Below, piece after piece: positions 40,355-48,945 of a DNA stretch of 64,000 nucleotides. Positions within the stretch are counted from its first letter, which is position 1; each line of letters begins with the position of its first letter. Under the pieces are notes generated by a model that saw only the letters and a program-made list of their open reading frames with translations, searched no databases and was not told the DNA's origin. The DNA is from a virus, in IMG/VR virus record IMGVR_UViG_3300023174_000039, positions 186,001 through 250,000 of that record. One strand, 5' to 3'. The position numbers were made by a program, and so were the translations under genes.

Positions 40355-41511
40355 TGACTTCACCTTTGCTGACAGCAATTAATCCCAACTACATTGGAAA
40401 AATACTAGACTGGCACAATATTTCACATGTGCCCGTAGGGAACTTGAAAAAAATCAACGGGTTTACCAATCACAACCATCTAGTGGATATCAATGCTGTA
40501 TTTTCTACATTTCCTCACGGAGATATTGTTGATCGAACTAGCACGGTTCCAAATCCGTTCAAGTTTAAAATACAGAGACCATGGAGTATTCCTACATCAT
40601 ACAAATCGTTTGATCATGTCATGGAACATAGAGTCAAAGAATATCTTGCTCAGGATCAATTGCTAAACTTGTGTTGGAGCGGCGGACACGATAGTACTAG
40701 TCTTGTGATTGCATTTTTAAAACATACTCCTAATTTTGATCAGTTGAGAATTTTATACTCACCACACAGCACATACGAGAACAGAGAATTTTTTGAATTC
40801 TTACAAAAAAATTATCCGCAACTGGACCTGCTAGACATCAGTGGAGAAGTTTATCTAAACACACAATTTGATGGACATGTTATTACCGGGCACGGCGGCG
40901 ATGAATTTACAGCCAGCCTTGACGGATCTTTTGTTGACAAAATTGGCATTGATGCCTTGTACGGCTCTTGGAAAGATTATTTTCATACGGCCAATCAAAG
41001 TCAAAGCCTGATAGATTTTGCAGAAATGTATTTTGCACAGTCTGGTAAATCTATTAATACGTTACTAGAAGCCAGGTGGTGTTATTACAGCCTGGCCAAA
41101 AGCCAAATCTATGCAATCACCGACAACTCATTCTTGGCCAATCAAGCTTCATACACCGAACAGTCAATGAGTGGGTTCTTTGAATGCAAAGACTTTGAAA
41201 ATTACATGTATCACAATCTTGATCAGATTCTTGACCGTCGATACGGATACCTAGGATACAAACAATTCCTCAAAGAATACATTTATGAATTTGACAAGAA
41301 CGAAAACTACTATACCAATGCTGGTAAACAAAATAGTATTCAGTTCAGTGCTTATATCAACAAGAAAATTCGCCTGCTTGACCTAAGATGGATATTTAAG
41401 TTAAGCGACAGCACAATTGTGAGAACAAAAAATTTACCTTTCTTAAGTCGTATAGAATTTGATAATGCATACGGAAACAGCCTTGACTACTTATTCAACT
41501 CACCAGGTTAA
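40354..41511 (+). CDS. Asparagine-synthase-like PP-loop enzyme
   Basis: 385 residues. LCWSGGHDSTSLVIAF at about 106-121 is the SGGxDS PP-loop that binds ATP, and VITGHGGDEFTASL at about 173 matches the GxGxDE loop of asparagine-synthetase C-terminal domains. The glutaminase N-terminal domain is absent, so it may use ammonia or an amine to form an amide. It is followed by an amidinotransferase, suggesting a small-molecule or peptide-tailoring path. Confidence 0.75.
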   Translation: MTSPLLTAINPNYIGKILDWHNISHVPVGNLKKINGFTNHNHLVDINAVFSTFPHGDIVDRTSTVPNPFKFKIQRPWSIPTSYKSFDHVMEHRVKEYLAQDQLLNLCWSGGHDSTSLVIAFLKHTPNFDQLRILYSPHSTYENREFFEFLQKNYPQLDLLDISGEVYLNTQFDGHVITGHGGDEFTASLDGSFVDKIGIDALYGSWKDYFHTANQSQSLIDFAEMYFAQSGKSINTLLEARWCYYSLAKSQIYAITDNSFLANQASYTEQSMSGFFECKDFENYMYHNLDQILDRRYGYLGYKQFLKEYIYEFDKNENYYTNAGKQNSIQFSAYINKKIRLLDLRWIFKLSDSTIVRTKNLPFLSRIEFDNAYGNSLDYLFNSPG

Positions 41512-42514
41512 ATTCAATGCACCCTGGCATGATCTAAAACACACCTGGGTCGGAGCCAGCTACTTGCCGGAATTTTACGACCCTGTAAAAAACAGCAAGG
41601 TTAGAGATAGCTTGCAAAAGATTGCACAGGAAACCGAAGAAGATTATGTTAACCTAGTTAATACTCTAACCGACCTAGGGGTGCATGTTCAACGTCCTAT
41701 AATTGATCCGGCGTTGACCATAATGGACTTTATTGATCCAAATTCTGGTAAACTGACTTATCAAACATCTGGTAGTTACACACTAATTCCCAAACCGCCG
41801 ATGCAACCTAGAGACTGCCAGCTGATTGTGGGCAATGATCTTGTGTTGACCAACCAGGATACTGCATGGTTCACGCCCATGATTGATCAATTGACTCCCA
41901 GTAGACTTATCACTGCACCAACAGATTTTGATGCTCCAATGGCCACCGTGGTCGGCGATCATATCATACTTGACTGTAGAGAAGATCCCTGGTTGTACGA
42001 GTATTTTAAACAACAGTTTCCAACATACACAATTGTGCCAGTGTTTATTGGCGGGCACAACGATGCAGTGTTCAGTCTAGTTAAACCGGGCGTGGTTGTA
42101 AGCACCTATCATCACAACAACTATACTGATACCTTGCCCGGATGGCAAGTGAAATACATTGAGAATCAAAGTTGGAACGCTATACCGGCCTGGCGTCAAC
42201 TCAAACACAGCAACAAAGGTCGTTGGTGGATTCCCGATAGTCAAGACAATAGTGAATTTAATAACTTTGTCGAAACCTGGCTTGGGCACTGGCTGGGGTT
42301 TGTTGCTGAAACTGTGTTTGATGTCAACATGCTACAAATCAACGAGCGCACTGTATTAGTCAATAACTACAACAAAGATATGTTTGAGTTTTTTAAACAA
42401 CATCACATTGAACCAATAGTTACACCTTTCCGTCATAGGTTTTTTTGGGACGGTGGCATACATTGTATTACCAACGACATCTACAGAGAAGGCGAGGCAG
42501 AAAATTATGTTTAG
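41465..42514 (+). CDS. Amidinotransferase-like enzyme (arginine deiminase superfamily)
   Basis: 349 residues from the ATG at 41465, overlapping the previous gene by 47 bases. NAPWHDLKHTWVG at the start and a C-terminal FRHRFFWDGGIHCITNDIYREG (split by the HC nucleophile pair, Cys near 338) fit glycine amidinotransferases, which move an amidino group from arginine through a Cys intermediate. The central Asp/His residues are not placed with certainty. Confidence 0.72.
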   Translation: MHTETALTTYSTHQVKFNAPWHDLKHTWVGASYLPEFYDPVKNSKVRDSLQKIAQETEEDYVNLVNTLTDLGVHVQRPIIDPALTIMDFIDPNSGKLTYQTSGSYTLIPKPPMQPRDCQLIVGNDLVLTNQDTAWFTPMIDQLTPSRLITAPTDFDAPMATVVGDHIILDCREDPWLYEYFKQQFPTYTIVPVFIGGHNDAVFSLVKPGVVVSTYHHNNYTDTLPGWQVKYIENQSWNAIPAWRQLKHSNKGRWWIPDSQDNSEFNNFVETWLGHWLGFVAETVFDVNMLQINERTVLVNNYNKDMFEFFKQHHIEPIVTPFRHRFFWDGGIHCITNDIYREGEAENYV

Positions 42515-43013
42515 CATGCCAGGGAAAATCGATCACATCAAAACAGCTTGCCTGGACATACACTTGGAAACTGGTCACATGATTGACTTCAAAGAGTGGG
42601 TGCCATCTGTTCAACAATGCCGTGTAAAGGTCATGTTGAATGACACAGTGTTGCATCACGGCGACATTGGTAGCCCTATAAAAATAGCACACAATTTTTT
42701 AGATCTCGACAACGGGCAGTACAATCTACAAATTGAAATTGAAGAGATTGCACATGGATTTGATTACAACGGGTTATGGGCATCGCCCATGCTACACATA
42801 CAAGGTGTATGGATAGAAAATCTTAATTTAGGGCTGGCATTTGAAGAATACGGAAAATGTCATTATGCCACACATCCAGATATAACTGTTCCATCAAACT
42901 TTATGGGCAACATTGGTGTTCAGAGTCTTGAATTTACAACTCCAATCTACGCATGGTTGTTGTCAAATGACCAGTACGAAGATGCCACATATTATTCCCC
43001 GGTGTTAGCATGA
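42507..43013 (+). CDS. Hypothetical beta-sandwich-like protein
   Basis: 168 residues with alternating strands and several short acidic loops. It could be a carbohydrate-binding fold, as its neighbours are sugar genes, but no motif is certain. Start overlaps the previous stop by eight bases, and its stop overlaps the next start. Confidence 0.62.
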   Translation: MFSMPGKIDHIKTACLDIHLETGHMIDFKEWVPSVQQCRVKVMLNDTVLHHGDIGSPIKIAHNFLDLDNGQYNLQIEIEEIAHGFDYNGLWASPMLHIQGVWIENLNLGLAFEEYGKCHYATHPDITVPSNFMGNIGVQSLEFTTPIYAWLLSNDQYEDATYYSPVLA

Positions 43014-43405
43014 AACAAATTTTTGTTAACGGAACATTTGACATTCTACATCCAGGTCATGTACAATTGCTAAATTACGCTCGTGGTCTAGGAGATAGCT
43101 TGATTGTTGCAATCGATAGTGACCGTCGTGTACGTGAACTCAAAGGCAAGGATCGGCCAATCAACTCAGAATCTGATCGAAAATTCATGTTAGAAAATCT
43201 ACGTAGCATAGATAGCGTTTGGGTATTTGATAGTGACCAGGAACTTGAAGATATTTGTAGACTGTACAATCCCGTTATGGTCAAAGGATCAGACTACCGT
43301 GGTCGGCCTGTAATAGGGCAACAATATTGCAAAGAGATAATTTTTTATGATAGAATTGAACCATACTCAACCACAAGAGCAATTCAGGATATTGGTAATA
43401 GGTGA
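43010..43405 (+). CDS. hldE: Heptose-1-phosphate adenylyltransferase (HldE C-domain)
   Basis: 131 residues. FVNGTFDILHPGHVQLLNYA at 5-24 has the HxGH motif, LKGKDRPIN at about 44 and VKGSDYRG at about 94 match HldE/RfaE2, and PYSTTRAIQ is the C-terminal ISTTxII-like signature. It would form ADP-heptose from the heptose-1-phosphate. In most bacteria this domain is fused to the kinase; here it is a separate gene placed first. Confidence 0.85.
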   Translation: MKQIFVNGTFDILHPGHVQLLNYARGLGDSLIVAIDSDRRVRELKGKDRPINSESDRKFMLENLRSIDSVWVFDSDQELEDICRLYNPVMVKGSDYRGRPVIGQQYCKEIIFYDRIEPYSTTRAIQDIGNR

Positions 43406-44105
43406 TGTTTGCGTGGACATTTACCAGTACGGCGTAGTTGATCGTATCAGTCCCGAGGCGCCTGTGCCGGTGTTTGTACCCACAAGAGAAGAAAGCACTA
43501 ATGGCATGGCTGCAAATGTAGCGGCTAATTTGGTTGCTCTTGGATGCGAAGTACTGGTGGCCAGTGGGCCGCCAGGGTCAAAGACACGACTGATTGATGA
43601 ACGTAGCCGGCAACAAATTGTTCGTATTGATAACGACTATATCAATGAGCCGTATCCATTAACCGACATGGATCTCAGTGTGTGCAGTGCTATAGTTGTT
43701 AGTGATTACAACAAGGGCAATGTAACCTATGAACTGATTGAAAATCTGCGCAAGACATACAAAGGGCCAATCTTTGTAGACACAAAGAAAACAGACCTTG
43801 CAAGACTAGCAGGTTGCATTGTGAAGATCAACAATAAAGAATTCAACGATGCCAAATCTGTGTGTGATGAATTGATTGTCACCCACGGGCGTAACGGTGC
43901 AGTATACAAAGGTCAAACATACCCTGCTGTGGAAATAGCAGTAACAGATGTATGCGGTGCTGGCGACACGTTCCTTGCTGCCTTATGCTATGAATATCTA
44001 AAATCCAACAACATGGATCTTGCAATAGAATTTGCAATTCGAGCCAGCGCCGTTACTGTACAACATATAGGTGTGTACGCCCCCACATTAGAGGAAATCA
44101 AATGA
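43347..44105 (+). CDS. hldE: Heptose-7-phosphate kinase (HldE N-domain, PfkB family)
   Basis: 252 residues. VIGDVCVDIYQYGVVDRISPE at about 17-37 (two motif parts) is the RfaE1/HldE signature, with NGMAANVAANLVALG as the substrate-binding loop, VTHGRNGAVY at about 178 and GAGDTF at about 204, the catalytic anion hole with its Asp. It would phosphorylate the anomeric position. It overlaps the adenylyltransferase gene by 59 bases in another frame, so HldE is split and reordered. Confidence 0.87.
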   Translation: MIELNHTQPQEQFRILVIGDVCVDIYQYGVVDRISPEAPVPVFVPTREESTNGMAANVAANLVALGCEVLVASGPPGSKTRLIDERSRQQIVRIDNDYINEPYPLTDMDLSVCSAIVVSDYNKGNVTYELIENLRKTYKGPIFVDTKKTDLARLAGCIVKINNKEFNDAKSVCDELIVTHGRNGAVYKGQTYPAVEIAVTDVCGAGDTFLAALCYEYLKSNNMDLAIEFAIRASAVTVQHIGVYAPTLEEIK

Positions 44106-44458
44106 GACTAGAAGGCTTTGTAGAAAAAGGATGGGGCTCAGAACATATCTGGGCCACTAACGACTTGTACTGTGGCAAACTTATGAAGTTTAACGAAGGT
44201 GCTCGATTCAGCATGCATTTCCATGCTGAAAAAGATGAAACATGGTACGTGTTAGATGGGTTGTTTCAGGTACGTTTTATAGAAACTCAAGATGCCAGCC
44301 AACATGATGCAATCTTAAAACCAGGTGCCACATGGCGCAACAGACCATTACAGCCACATCAATTGGTTTGTATAGAAGCTGGCACTATCATCGAAGTCAG
44401 TACACCAGATTCAGTAGAAGACAACTATCGTGTGGGCAAAGGAGACAGTCAAAAATGA
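44102..44458 (+). CDS. Cupin, mannose-6-phosphate isomerase-like
   Basis: 118 residues. FSMHFHAEKDETWYVLDG at about 37-54 has the HxH and Glu of cupin motif 1, and RNRPLQPHQLVC at about 80 holds the His of motif 2. It resembles the C-terminal domain of type II phosphomannose isomerases, and in the heptose cluster could isomerise a sugar phosphate. Four-base overlaps on both sides. Confidence 0.78.
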   Translation: MRLEGFVEKGWGSEHIWATNDLYCGKLMKFNEGARFSMHFHAEKDETWYVLDGLFQVRFIETQDASQHDAILKPGATWRNRPLQPHQLVCIEAGTIIEVSTPDSVEDNYRVGKGDSQK

Positions 44459-45231
44459 GAATTTTACTTACTGGCCATAAAGGCTTTATTGGATCAAACA
44501 TGTTGAAAGCCCTTGAAGGGCATGATGTTAGAACATATGAGTGGGGCGAGAATGAAGACAAGCTAGATACCAGAGGCCAAGATGTGTGTATTCACATTGG
44601 TGGCATATCCAGCACAACCGAACGAGATGTAGACAAAGTCATGCGACAAAATTATGATTTCAGTTGTCGCTTGCTGGATCGTTGCATGAATACAGGCACA
44701 CATTTTCAATATTCCAGTAGTGCCAGCGTGTACGGGTTGAACCAGGAGTTTCGTGAAGATTCTCCTGTGGATCCACGCACACCATACGCATGGTCAAAAT
44801 ACATGTTTGAACGATATGCACTCAAACGTCAGGAGTTTGGCGATAGTGCTGGTTACCGTATACAAGGTTTTAGATATTTCAATGTGTATGGTCCTAGAGA
44901 AGATCACAAAGGATCTCAAGCGAGCCCTTATCATCAATTTGAAAAACAAGCTAGAGAAACAGGACGCATACGTGTGTTTGAAGGCAGTAGAGACTATCAA
45001 AGAGACTTTGTGCCTGTGGATCAAATTATCCAAACTCATTTGGCATTTTTAAATGTCAAACAATCGGGTGTGTTCAATGTGGGCACTGGGCGTACCCAAA
45101 GCTTCTACGAAATTGCTGAACAATTTGGTGTGCCCATAGAAGAAATCCCCATGCCCGAACATCTAAAAACCAGTTACCAAATCTACACTTGTGCCGATAT
45201 GACTCGTACAAATCGAGCATTGGCAAGTTGA
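44455..45231 (+). CDS. hldD: ADP-heptose 6-epimerase-like SDR
   Basis: 258 residues. TGHKGFIGSN at 6-15 is the nucleotide loop, and YAWSK (YxxxK) is at about 101. FRYFNVYGPREDHKGSQAS is diagnostic for HldD/RfaD, as are FEGSRDYQRDFVPVD and FNVGTGRTQSFYEIA. HldD turns ADP-D,D-heptose to the L,D form used in LPS inner core. Shorter than the usual 310 residues, mainly in the N-terminal half. Start at 44455, overlapping the cupin stop. Confidence 0.85.
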   Translation: MRILLTGHKGFIGSNMLKALEGHDVRTYEWGENEDKLDTRGQDVCIHIGGISSTTERDVDKVMRQNYDFSCRLLDRCMNTGTHFQYSSSASVYGLNQEFREDSPVDPRTPYAWSKYMFERYALKRQEFGDSAGYRIQGFRYFNVYGPREDHKGSQASPYHQFEKQARETGRIRVFEGSRDYQRDFVPVDQIIQTHLAFLNVKQSGVFNVGTGRTQSFYEIAEQFGVPIEEIPMPEHLKTSYQIYTCADMTRTNRALAS

Positions 45232-45259
45232 CAATATAGTTGTATTATTGTATAATAAG
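45232..45259 (+). promoter_or_regulatory. Sigma70-like promoter of the omega unit
   Basis: TTGACA at about 45230-45235 and TATAAT near 45251-45256. It lies at the end of hldD and drives the zinc-type protein and rpoZ genes. Confidence 0.7.
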
Positions 45260-45275
45260 TCAAGAGAGGAACAAT

Positions 45276-45587
45276 GTGAGTAACGAACTAGCTAAATTCA
45301 TAAATTCGCGGCGTCGGCATAAAACTGATGTCAAGGTTGCTAGGCAAGTGAAAATTGCCAAAGCACATGGTCTTGGTTTTTACGACAAAGCAATCAGAGA
45401 ACCACATCGTTTAGCAAAGCATCATGCTATGGATTGCGGTCAACCCGGTTGTATGATGTGCGGTAATCCTCGCAAGACTCACAAGGACCGACTCACAGCT
45501 CAAGAAAAGCGTTTGTTCCAGGACTTGGAGCAGGTCACAGACAGACATTCAAATGGTTTAACAACGAAAGACAATGATGAAAATTGA
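45276..45587 (+). CDS. Phage protein with CxxxxCxxC cluster
   Basis: 103 residues from a GTG start with GAGAGGAAC upstream. The centre holds CGQPGCMMCGNPRKTHKD at about 63-80, a knuckle with three cysteines, and then LTAQEKRLFQD. Such proteins are common in phages and plasmids without known function; RNA or protein binding is likely. It overlaps rpoZ by 14 bases. Confidence 0.72.
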   Translation: MSNELAKFINSRRRHKTDVKVARQVKIAKAHGLGFYDKAIREPHRLAKHHAMDCGQPGCMMCGNPRKTHKDRLTAQEKRLFQDLEQVTDRHSNGLTTKDNDEN

Positions 45588-45843
45588 ACATGATGCACGT
45601 GGTAGAACTGCCGGACTCACTAGCGAACATGCTGTTGAAGCATTAGGCAATCGATATGATTTGGTTCTAGTTGCCGCACAAAGAACAAGAGAACTACGTC
45701 GCGGACATGCCCCAAAGATTGTTACCAAGTACGGTCCAATGGTCACTGCTATATTAGAAATTGAAGAAGGCCTTGTGGGCAACGAGTACTTGCTCAAAGA
45801 AACTTTAGAAGATCGTCATCACCAAAAGCATCCGCGCCGTTAA
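45574..45843 (+). CDS. rpoZ: RNA polymerase omega subunit homologue
   Basis: 89 residues. VEALGNRYDLVLVAAQRTRELRRG at about 20-43 (in two parts: GNRYDLVLVAAQR and TRELRRG) is the conserved core of bacterial omega, and EIEEGL follows at about 68. Omega chaperones the beta' subunit and is the contact for ppGpp site 1. A phage copy could replace the host subunit and alter ppGpp control of RNA polymerase. Length matches the bacterial protein. Confidence 0.82.
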   Translation: MMKIEHDARGRTAGLTSEHAVEALGNRYDLVLVAAQRTRELRRGHAPKIVTKYGPMVTAILEIEEGLVGNEYLLKETLEDRHHQKHPRR

Positions 45844-45889
45844 CTAAATTGGCGATGTATGCTATGCATTTTTGTAAAAGGAGCACACA

Positions 45890-46477
45890 ATGCCGTCAGT
45901 ATTTTTAGTCAGCGATACACATTTTGGGCACGCCGGTGTATGTCGGTTCACACATCCTGATGATGCCACTGTGAAGTTGCGTCCTTGGGACAATGCCGAC
46001 GAGATGGACGAAGAGATGATCCGTCGATGGAACGACCGTGTGCGTCCCACTGACAAGGTCTATCACTTGGGAGATGTTGTGATCAACCGCAAGGCCTTGA
46101 AAACATTGCATCGCTTGAATGGGGACAAGGTGTTGATTCGTGGCAACCACGATATCTTTCCAGATGTTGAGTACCGTGAGTATTTTCGTGAGTTGCGAGC
46201 CTACCATGTCATGAACGGAATGATCTTGAGTCACATCCCAATCCATCCTGAATCATTGGGTCGGTTTGGCGTTAACATTCATGGTCACTTGCATGCCAGT
46301 CGTGTAAAAATGACTGACCCGTTTGGACATAGACCGCCCATGATTGACCCACGATATCATTGCGTGTGTGTGGAGCAAACTGACTTTACCCCTATCTTGT
46401 TTGAAGATGTTATCAAGCGTATCGAAGCCGAAGGTGGTACTGTTGGCTTTAAAAACGGCAACGGTCCCACAATGTAA
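45890..46477 (+). CDS. Calcineurin-like metallophosphoesterase
   Basis: 195 residues. The five metal motifs are present in order: DTHFGH at about 9, YHLGDVV at about 58, IRGNHD at about 82, LSHIPIH at about 112 and NIHGHLH at about 127. Typical for phage phosphoesterases of unknown substrate. AAGGAG precedes the ATG. Confidence 0.9.
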   Translation: MPSVFLVSDTHFGHAGVCRFTHPDDATVKLRPWDNADEMDEEMIRRWNDRVRPTDKVYHLGDVVINRKALKTLHRLNGDKVLIRGNHDIFPDVEYREYFRELRAYHVMNGMILSHIPIHPESLGRFGVNIHGHLHASRVKMTDPFGHRPPMIDPRYHCVCVEQTDFTPILFEDVIKRIEAEGGTVGFKNGNGPTM

Positions 46478-46525
46478 TAAATACATTTGCAACGCCAGGT
46501 TCTTCTGACGTCGGATCAATTGACG

Positions 46526-46568
46526 CTTGACATAGTGATGTCTTTACTGTATTGTTAATACAGAACGC
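46526..46568 (+). promoter_or_regulatory. Promoter with palindrome before the Bug gene
   Basis: TTGACA at about 46527-46532 and TATTGT at about 46550. The palindrome CTGTATT-GTT-AATACAG covers the -10 region and may be an operator. Its spacing is one base too long for a standard LexA box. Confidence 0.45.
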
Positions 46569-46619
46569 CTACCGTGTGTAGAGTTCCTCTACTAGCTCAA
46601 AAATCACAATTTTTAAAAT

Positions 46620-47540
46620 ATGAAAAATACACTCATAGCATTCGTGCTGACAGTATGCACTTCATTGTGCTTTTCGCAACCACGTGTGACACTTGTTGTA
46701 GGTGGTCCACCTGGCGGTCCTTCAGATGCATTTGGCCGTGCTACTGCAGATTATCTAAAAAGAGTCAACGACAGCAATATTGTTGTAAGCAACAAAGCAG
46801 GAGCCAGCGGCTTAATAGCATTGAGATCAACACTCGAGGATCCAGGATTCAACGTACTGGTCGCCAGCACAGGTCCTTTTGTGTTCAATCGAGTCATGAT
46901 TGACAAACTGGACATAGAGCCTTTACAGGAATTTGATGTGTTTGGTCCTGTTGTTAGAACTCCTATGGCCTTGGTCACACAAGGCAATGGCAAAATTAAA
47001 ACCATTGCCGATTGGAAAAAGCAAGACCACGTGGTGTGCGGAGTAACCAATCAAAGTGGAGCACTATGGGCCAGACTGTTGTTTAAAAAGATTGGCGTCC
47101 CATCAACCATAATCATGTACAAAGGGTCTCCACAGCTGATTCAAGATATATTGTCCAAAACACTGGACTGCGGGTTAGATTCATATCCCACATACACTTC
47201 GTTGCATACCAGCGAGCATATAAAAATTGTAGCAGTTGCCGACACACAACGTCCCAAAGATCATGCCACCATTCCCACAGTTAAAGAGCTAGGAGTAGAC
47301 TTTGAAGCATACAGTTGGTTTGGTATTGGTATACCCAACAAGTATCGTGGCACCGACGAATACAATAAGATTGCACGAGCATTGACTCAGATTCATTTGG
47401 ATTCTGAGTTTACAAACAAAATGAACCATCAAGGCTACAGAGCCGGTCGTATCGTCGACAACTACAATCGCACACTGCAACAGGACTACGAGTACTGGAA
47501 TTCTGTCAGACAGCAATTTAACCTAGAGCGCACACCGTGA
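46620..47540 (+). CDS. Periplasmic tricarboxylate-type binding protein (Bug/TctC family)
   Basis: 306 residues. MKNTLIAFVLTVCTSLCFS is a Sec signal peptide. VVGGPPGGPSDAFGRA at about 26-41 is the Bug family signature, followed by NKAGASGLIA and late PTVKELG and FGIGIPNKY segments that match TctC-type receptors. These bind carboxylates for TTT transporters and are hugely expanded in Burkholderiales. A phage copy could change host nutrient uptake. No ribosome site stands out. The stop overlaps the next gene. Confidence 0.88.
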   Translation: MKNTLIAFVLTVCTSLCFSQPRVTLVVGGPPGGPSDAFGRATADYLKRVNDSNIVVSNKAGASGLIALRSTLEDPGFNVLVASTGPFVFNRVMIDKLDIEPLQEFDVFGPVVRTPMALVTQGNGKIKTIADWKKQDHVVCGVTNQSGALWARLLFKKIGVPSTIIMYKGSPQLIQDILSKTLDCGLDSYPTYTSLHTSEHIKIVAVADTQRPKDHATIPTVKELGVDFEAYSWFGIGIPNKYRGTDEYNKIARALTQIHLDSEFTNKMNHQGYRAGRIVDNYNRTLQQDYEYWNSVRQQFNLERTP

Positions 47541-48670
47541 TTTACAATGGCAACGTACAGGACTTTGGTTATTACCAAGTAGGGAACGAGCGCCACTACA
47601 GCAAAATATTGGCCATCATTGCCGCCGAACAAAATCATGAGTTTCCGTATTTTGTGTTTCATGATGATGTGTTTGGCAAATTTGATTGGTCCAAGGAACC
47701 AACAAAAAGTTTACCTCAACTGTATGCTGACCGTGCCTGGGAGATACGAAACAAATACGACTATGTGGTGTTGCATTACAGTAGTGGCAGCGACAGTCAA
47801 AACATTTTGGAAACGTTTATTGAAAACAAAATACCACTTGATGAAATTATCATGCGTGGTTCTCTCAAACACGTTGATCGAGATTTCAACAACAACTCCG
47901 CCGGGAACATGTTTGCCGAGGTACATTTCAATGCATATCCTCTGGCACAACATGTCAAGGACACTTACTATCCACATCTTAAGATTACGGTAGTAGATAG
48001 CACTGACTATATCATGGATTATTTTAAAGACAATCCCGATTGGTTTGATCTAAACGATAATCCAAATTCTTTTTTGAGTCCGTGCATGGTTGCAAGATCA
48101 GACTTTGATGCTCTGAGTGACGACTATAAAAAAATAACAGATTCAGGCAAGTCAATTGGGCATGTACTTGGTATTGACAAACCAATGCTGAATTACATAG
48201 ATGGAAAATTTGTAATAAGATTTTTGGACAAGTTTGTTAATTTATTTCTTCCTTCTAGAAGTACAGGATTAGATTTGCCCCTGTGCCGAGAAGCGTTCTA
48301 CTGGAGCCCAAGTTCTGCTCAGATGATCATAAAACAGGCTCATGTTATCAAGAACTACATCAAACAAAACAAACTAGATCCAAACATCCTTAACCAATCA
48401 CGTGATCGATCAACACATGACTTTATAGCAAACTTGATCTATGACCGAAAATTCAATGTTAAGTTTGTTACAGAAAAACTCAAAAACACCGGAATAATCT
48501 TTCCATATCATGAATTCTTCTTTAAGGATGCCACCAGTGACCACGTGATCAACTGGCGTCGCGGAATAACTGAGGCCAATGCAGTTATCCCTGACAAGTG
48601 GAAGCACAATGGTGACATTGTGAATGACCTAGTGGGTGTATGGAGTCGTCCGTACAACATAGGTACCTAG
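47537..48670 (+). CDS. PP-loop-like ATPase, variant SSGSDS
   Basis: 377 residues from a GTG that overlaps the Bug stop. VLHYSSGSDSQNILETF at about 76-92 is a PP-loop in which the first Gly of SGGxDS is Ser. The N-terminus is a YYQVGNERHYSK helix and the C-terminus has no clear domain. It may be a nucleotide-alpha-hydrolase enzyme forming amides or thio groups; a relation to the 40354 enzyme is likely but remote. Confidence 0.6.
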   Translation: MIYNGNVQDFGYYQVGNERHYSKILAIIAAEQNHEFPYFVFHDDVFGKFDWSKEPTKSLPQLYADRAWEIRNKYDYVVLHYSSGSDSQNILETFIENKIPLDEIIMRGSLKHVDRDFNNNSAGNMFAEVHFNAYPLAQHVKDTYYPHLKITVVDSTDYIMDYFKDNPDWFDLNDNPNSFLSPCMVARSDFDALSDDYKKITDSGKSIGHVLGIDKPMLNYIDGKFVIRFLDKFVNLFLPSRSTGLDLPLCREAFYWSPSSAQMIIKQAHVIKNYIKQNKLDPNILNQSRDRSTHDFIANLIYDRKFNVKFVTEKLKNTGIIFPYHEFFFKDATSDHVINWRRGITEANAVIPDKWKHNGDIVNDLVGVWSRPYNIGT

Positions 48671-48700
48671 TGTGTAGCACAACAACAGTTTTTGCCGCGG

Positions 48701-48729
48701 TTGACCATTAAATTGCTTTTTGCTATAAT
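48701..48729 (+). promoter_or_regulatory. Sigma70-like promoter
   Basis: TTGACC at 48701-48706, 17 bases, TATAAT at 48724-48729 preceded by TTTGC. Confidence 0.8.
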
Positions 48730-48759
48730 ATGTGTATTGTAGTTAAAAAGGAGTTAGTT

Positions 48760-48945
48760 ATGAGTGCTATGAGCAATCTTGCCGTGGAAATCGACGGCAT
48801 GTTAGTTGAGGGCTATTTGCCCGTTACCATTGCCCGACTTCTTGATGTACCCATCAACTGGGTGTATGAAGTTGCGGATCCTTCTGAAATTCCTGTCAAC
48901 CTGGATGAAGAAGATTGTAGTCCTTTTGCAACAGTCAACAGTTGA
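48760..48945 (+). CDS. Small protein with helix-turn-helix-like segment
   Basis: 61 residues from the ATG behind AAGGAG. LPVTIARLLDVPINWVYEV at about 20-38 looks like the helix-turn-helix of a small regulator, followed by an acidic tail. Unknown target. Confidence 0.65.
   Translation: MSAMSNLAVEIDGMLVEGYLPVTIARLLDVPINWVYEVADPSEIPVNLDEEDCSPFATVNS

Noticed and set aside
46550-46568. Palindrome thought to be a LexA box.
   Set aside because: The half-sites are one base further apart than in the standard CTGT-N8-ACAG site; kept only as an unnamed palindrome.
40354-48670. The two PP-loop proteins considered as QueC.
   Set aside because: Both are larger than QueC, lack its C-terminal cysteine cluster as far as seen, and one has the asparagine-synthase GHGGDE loop.
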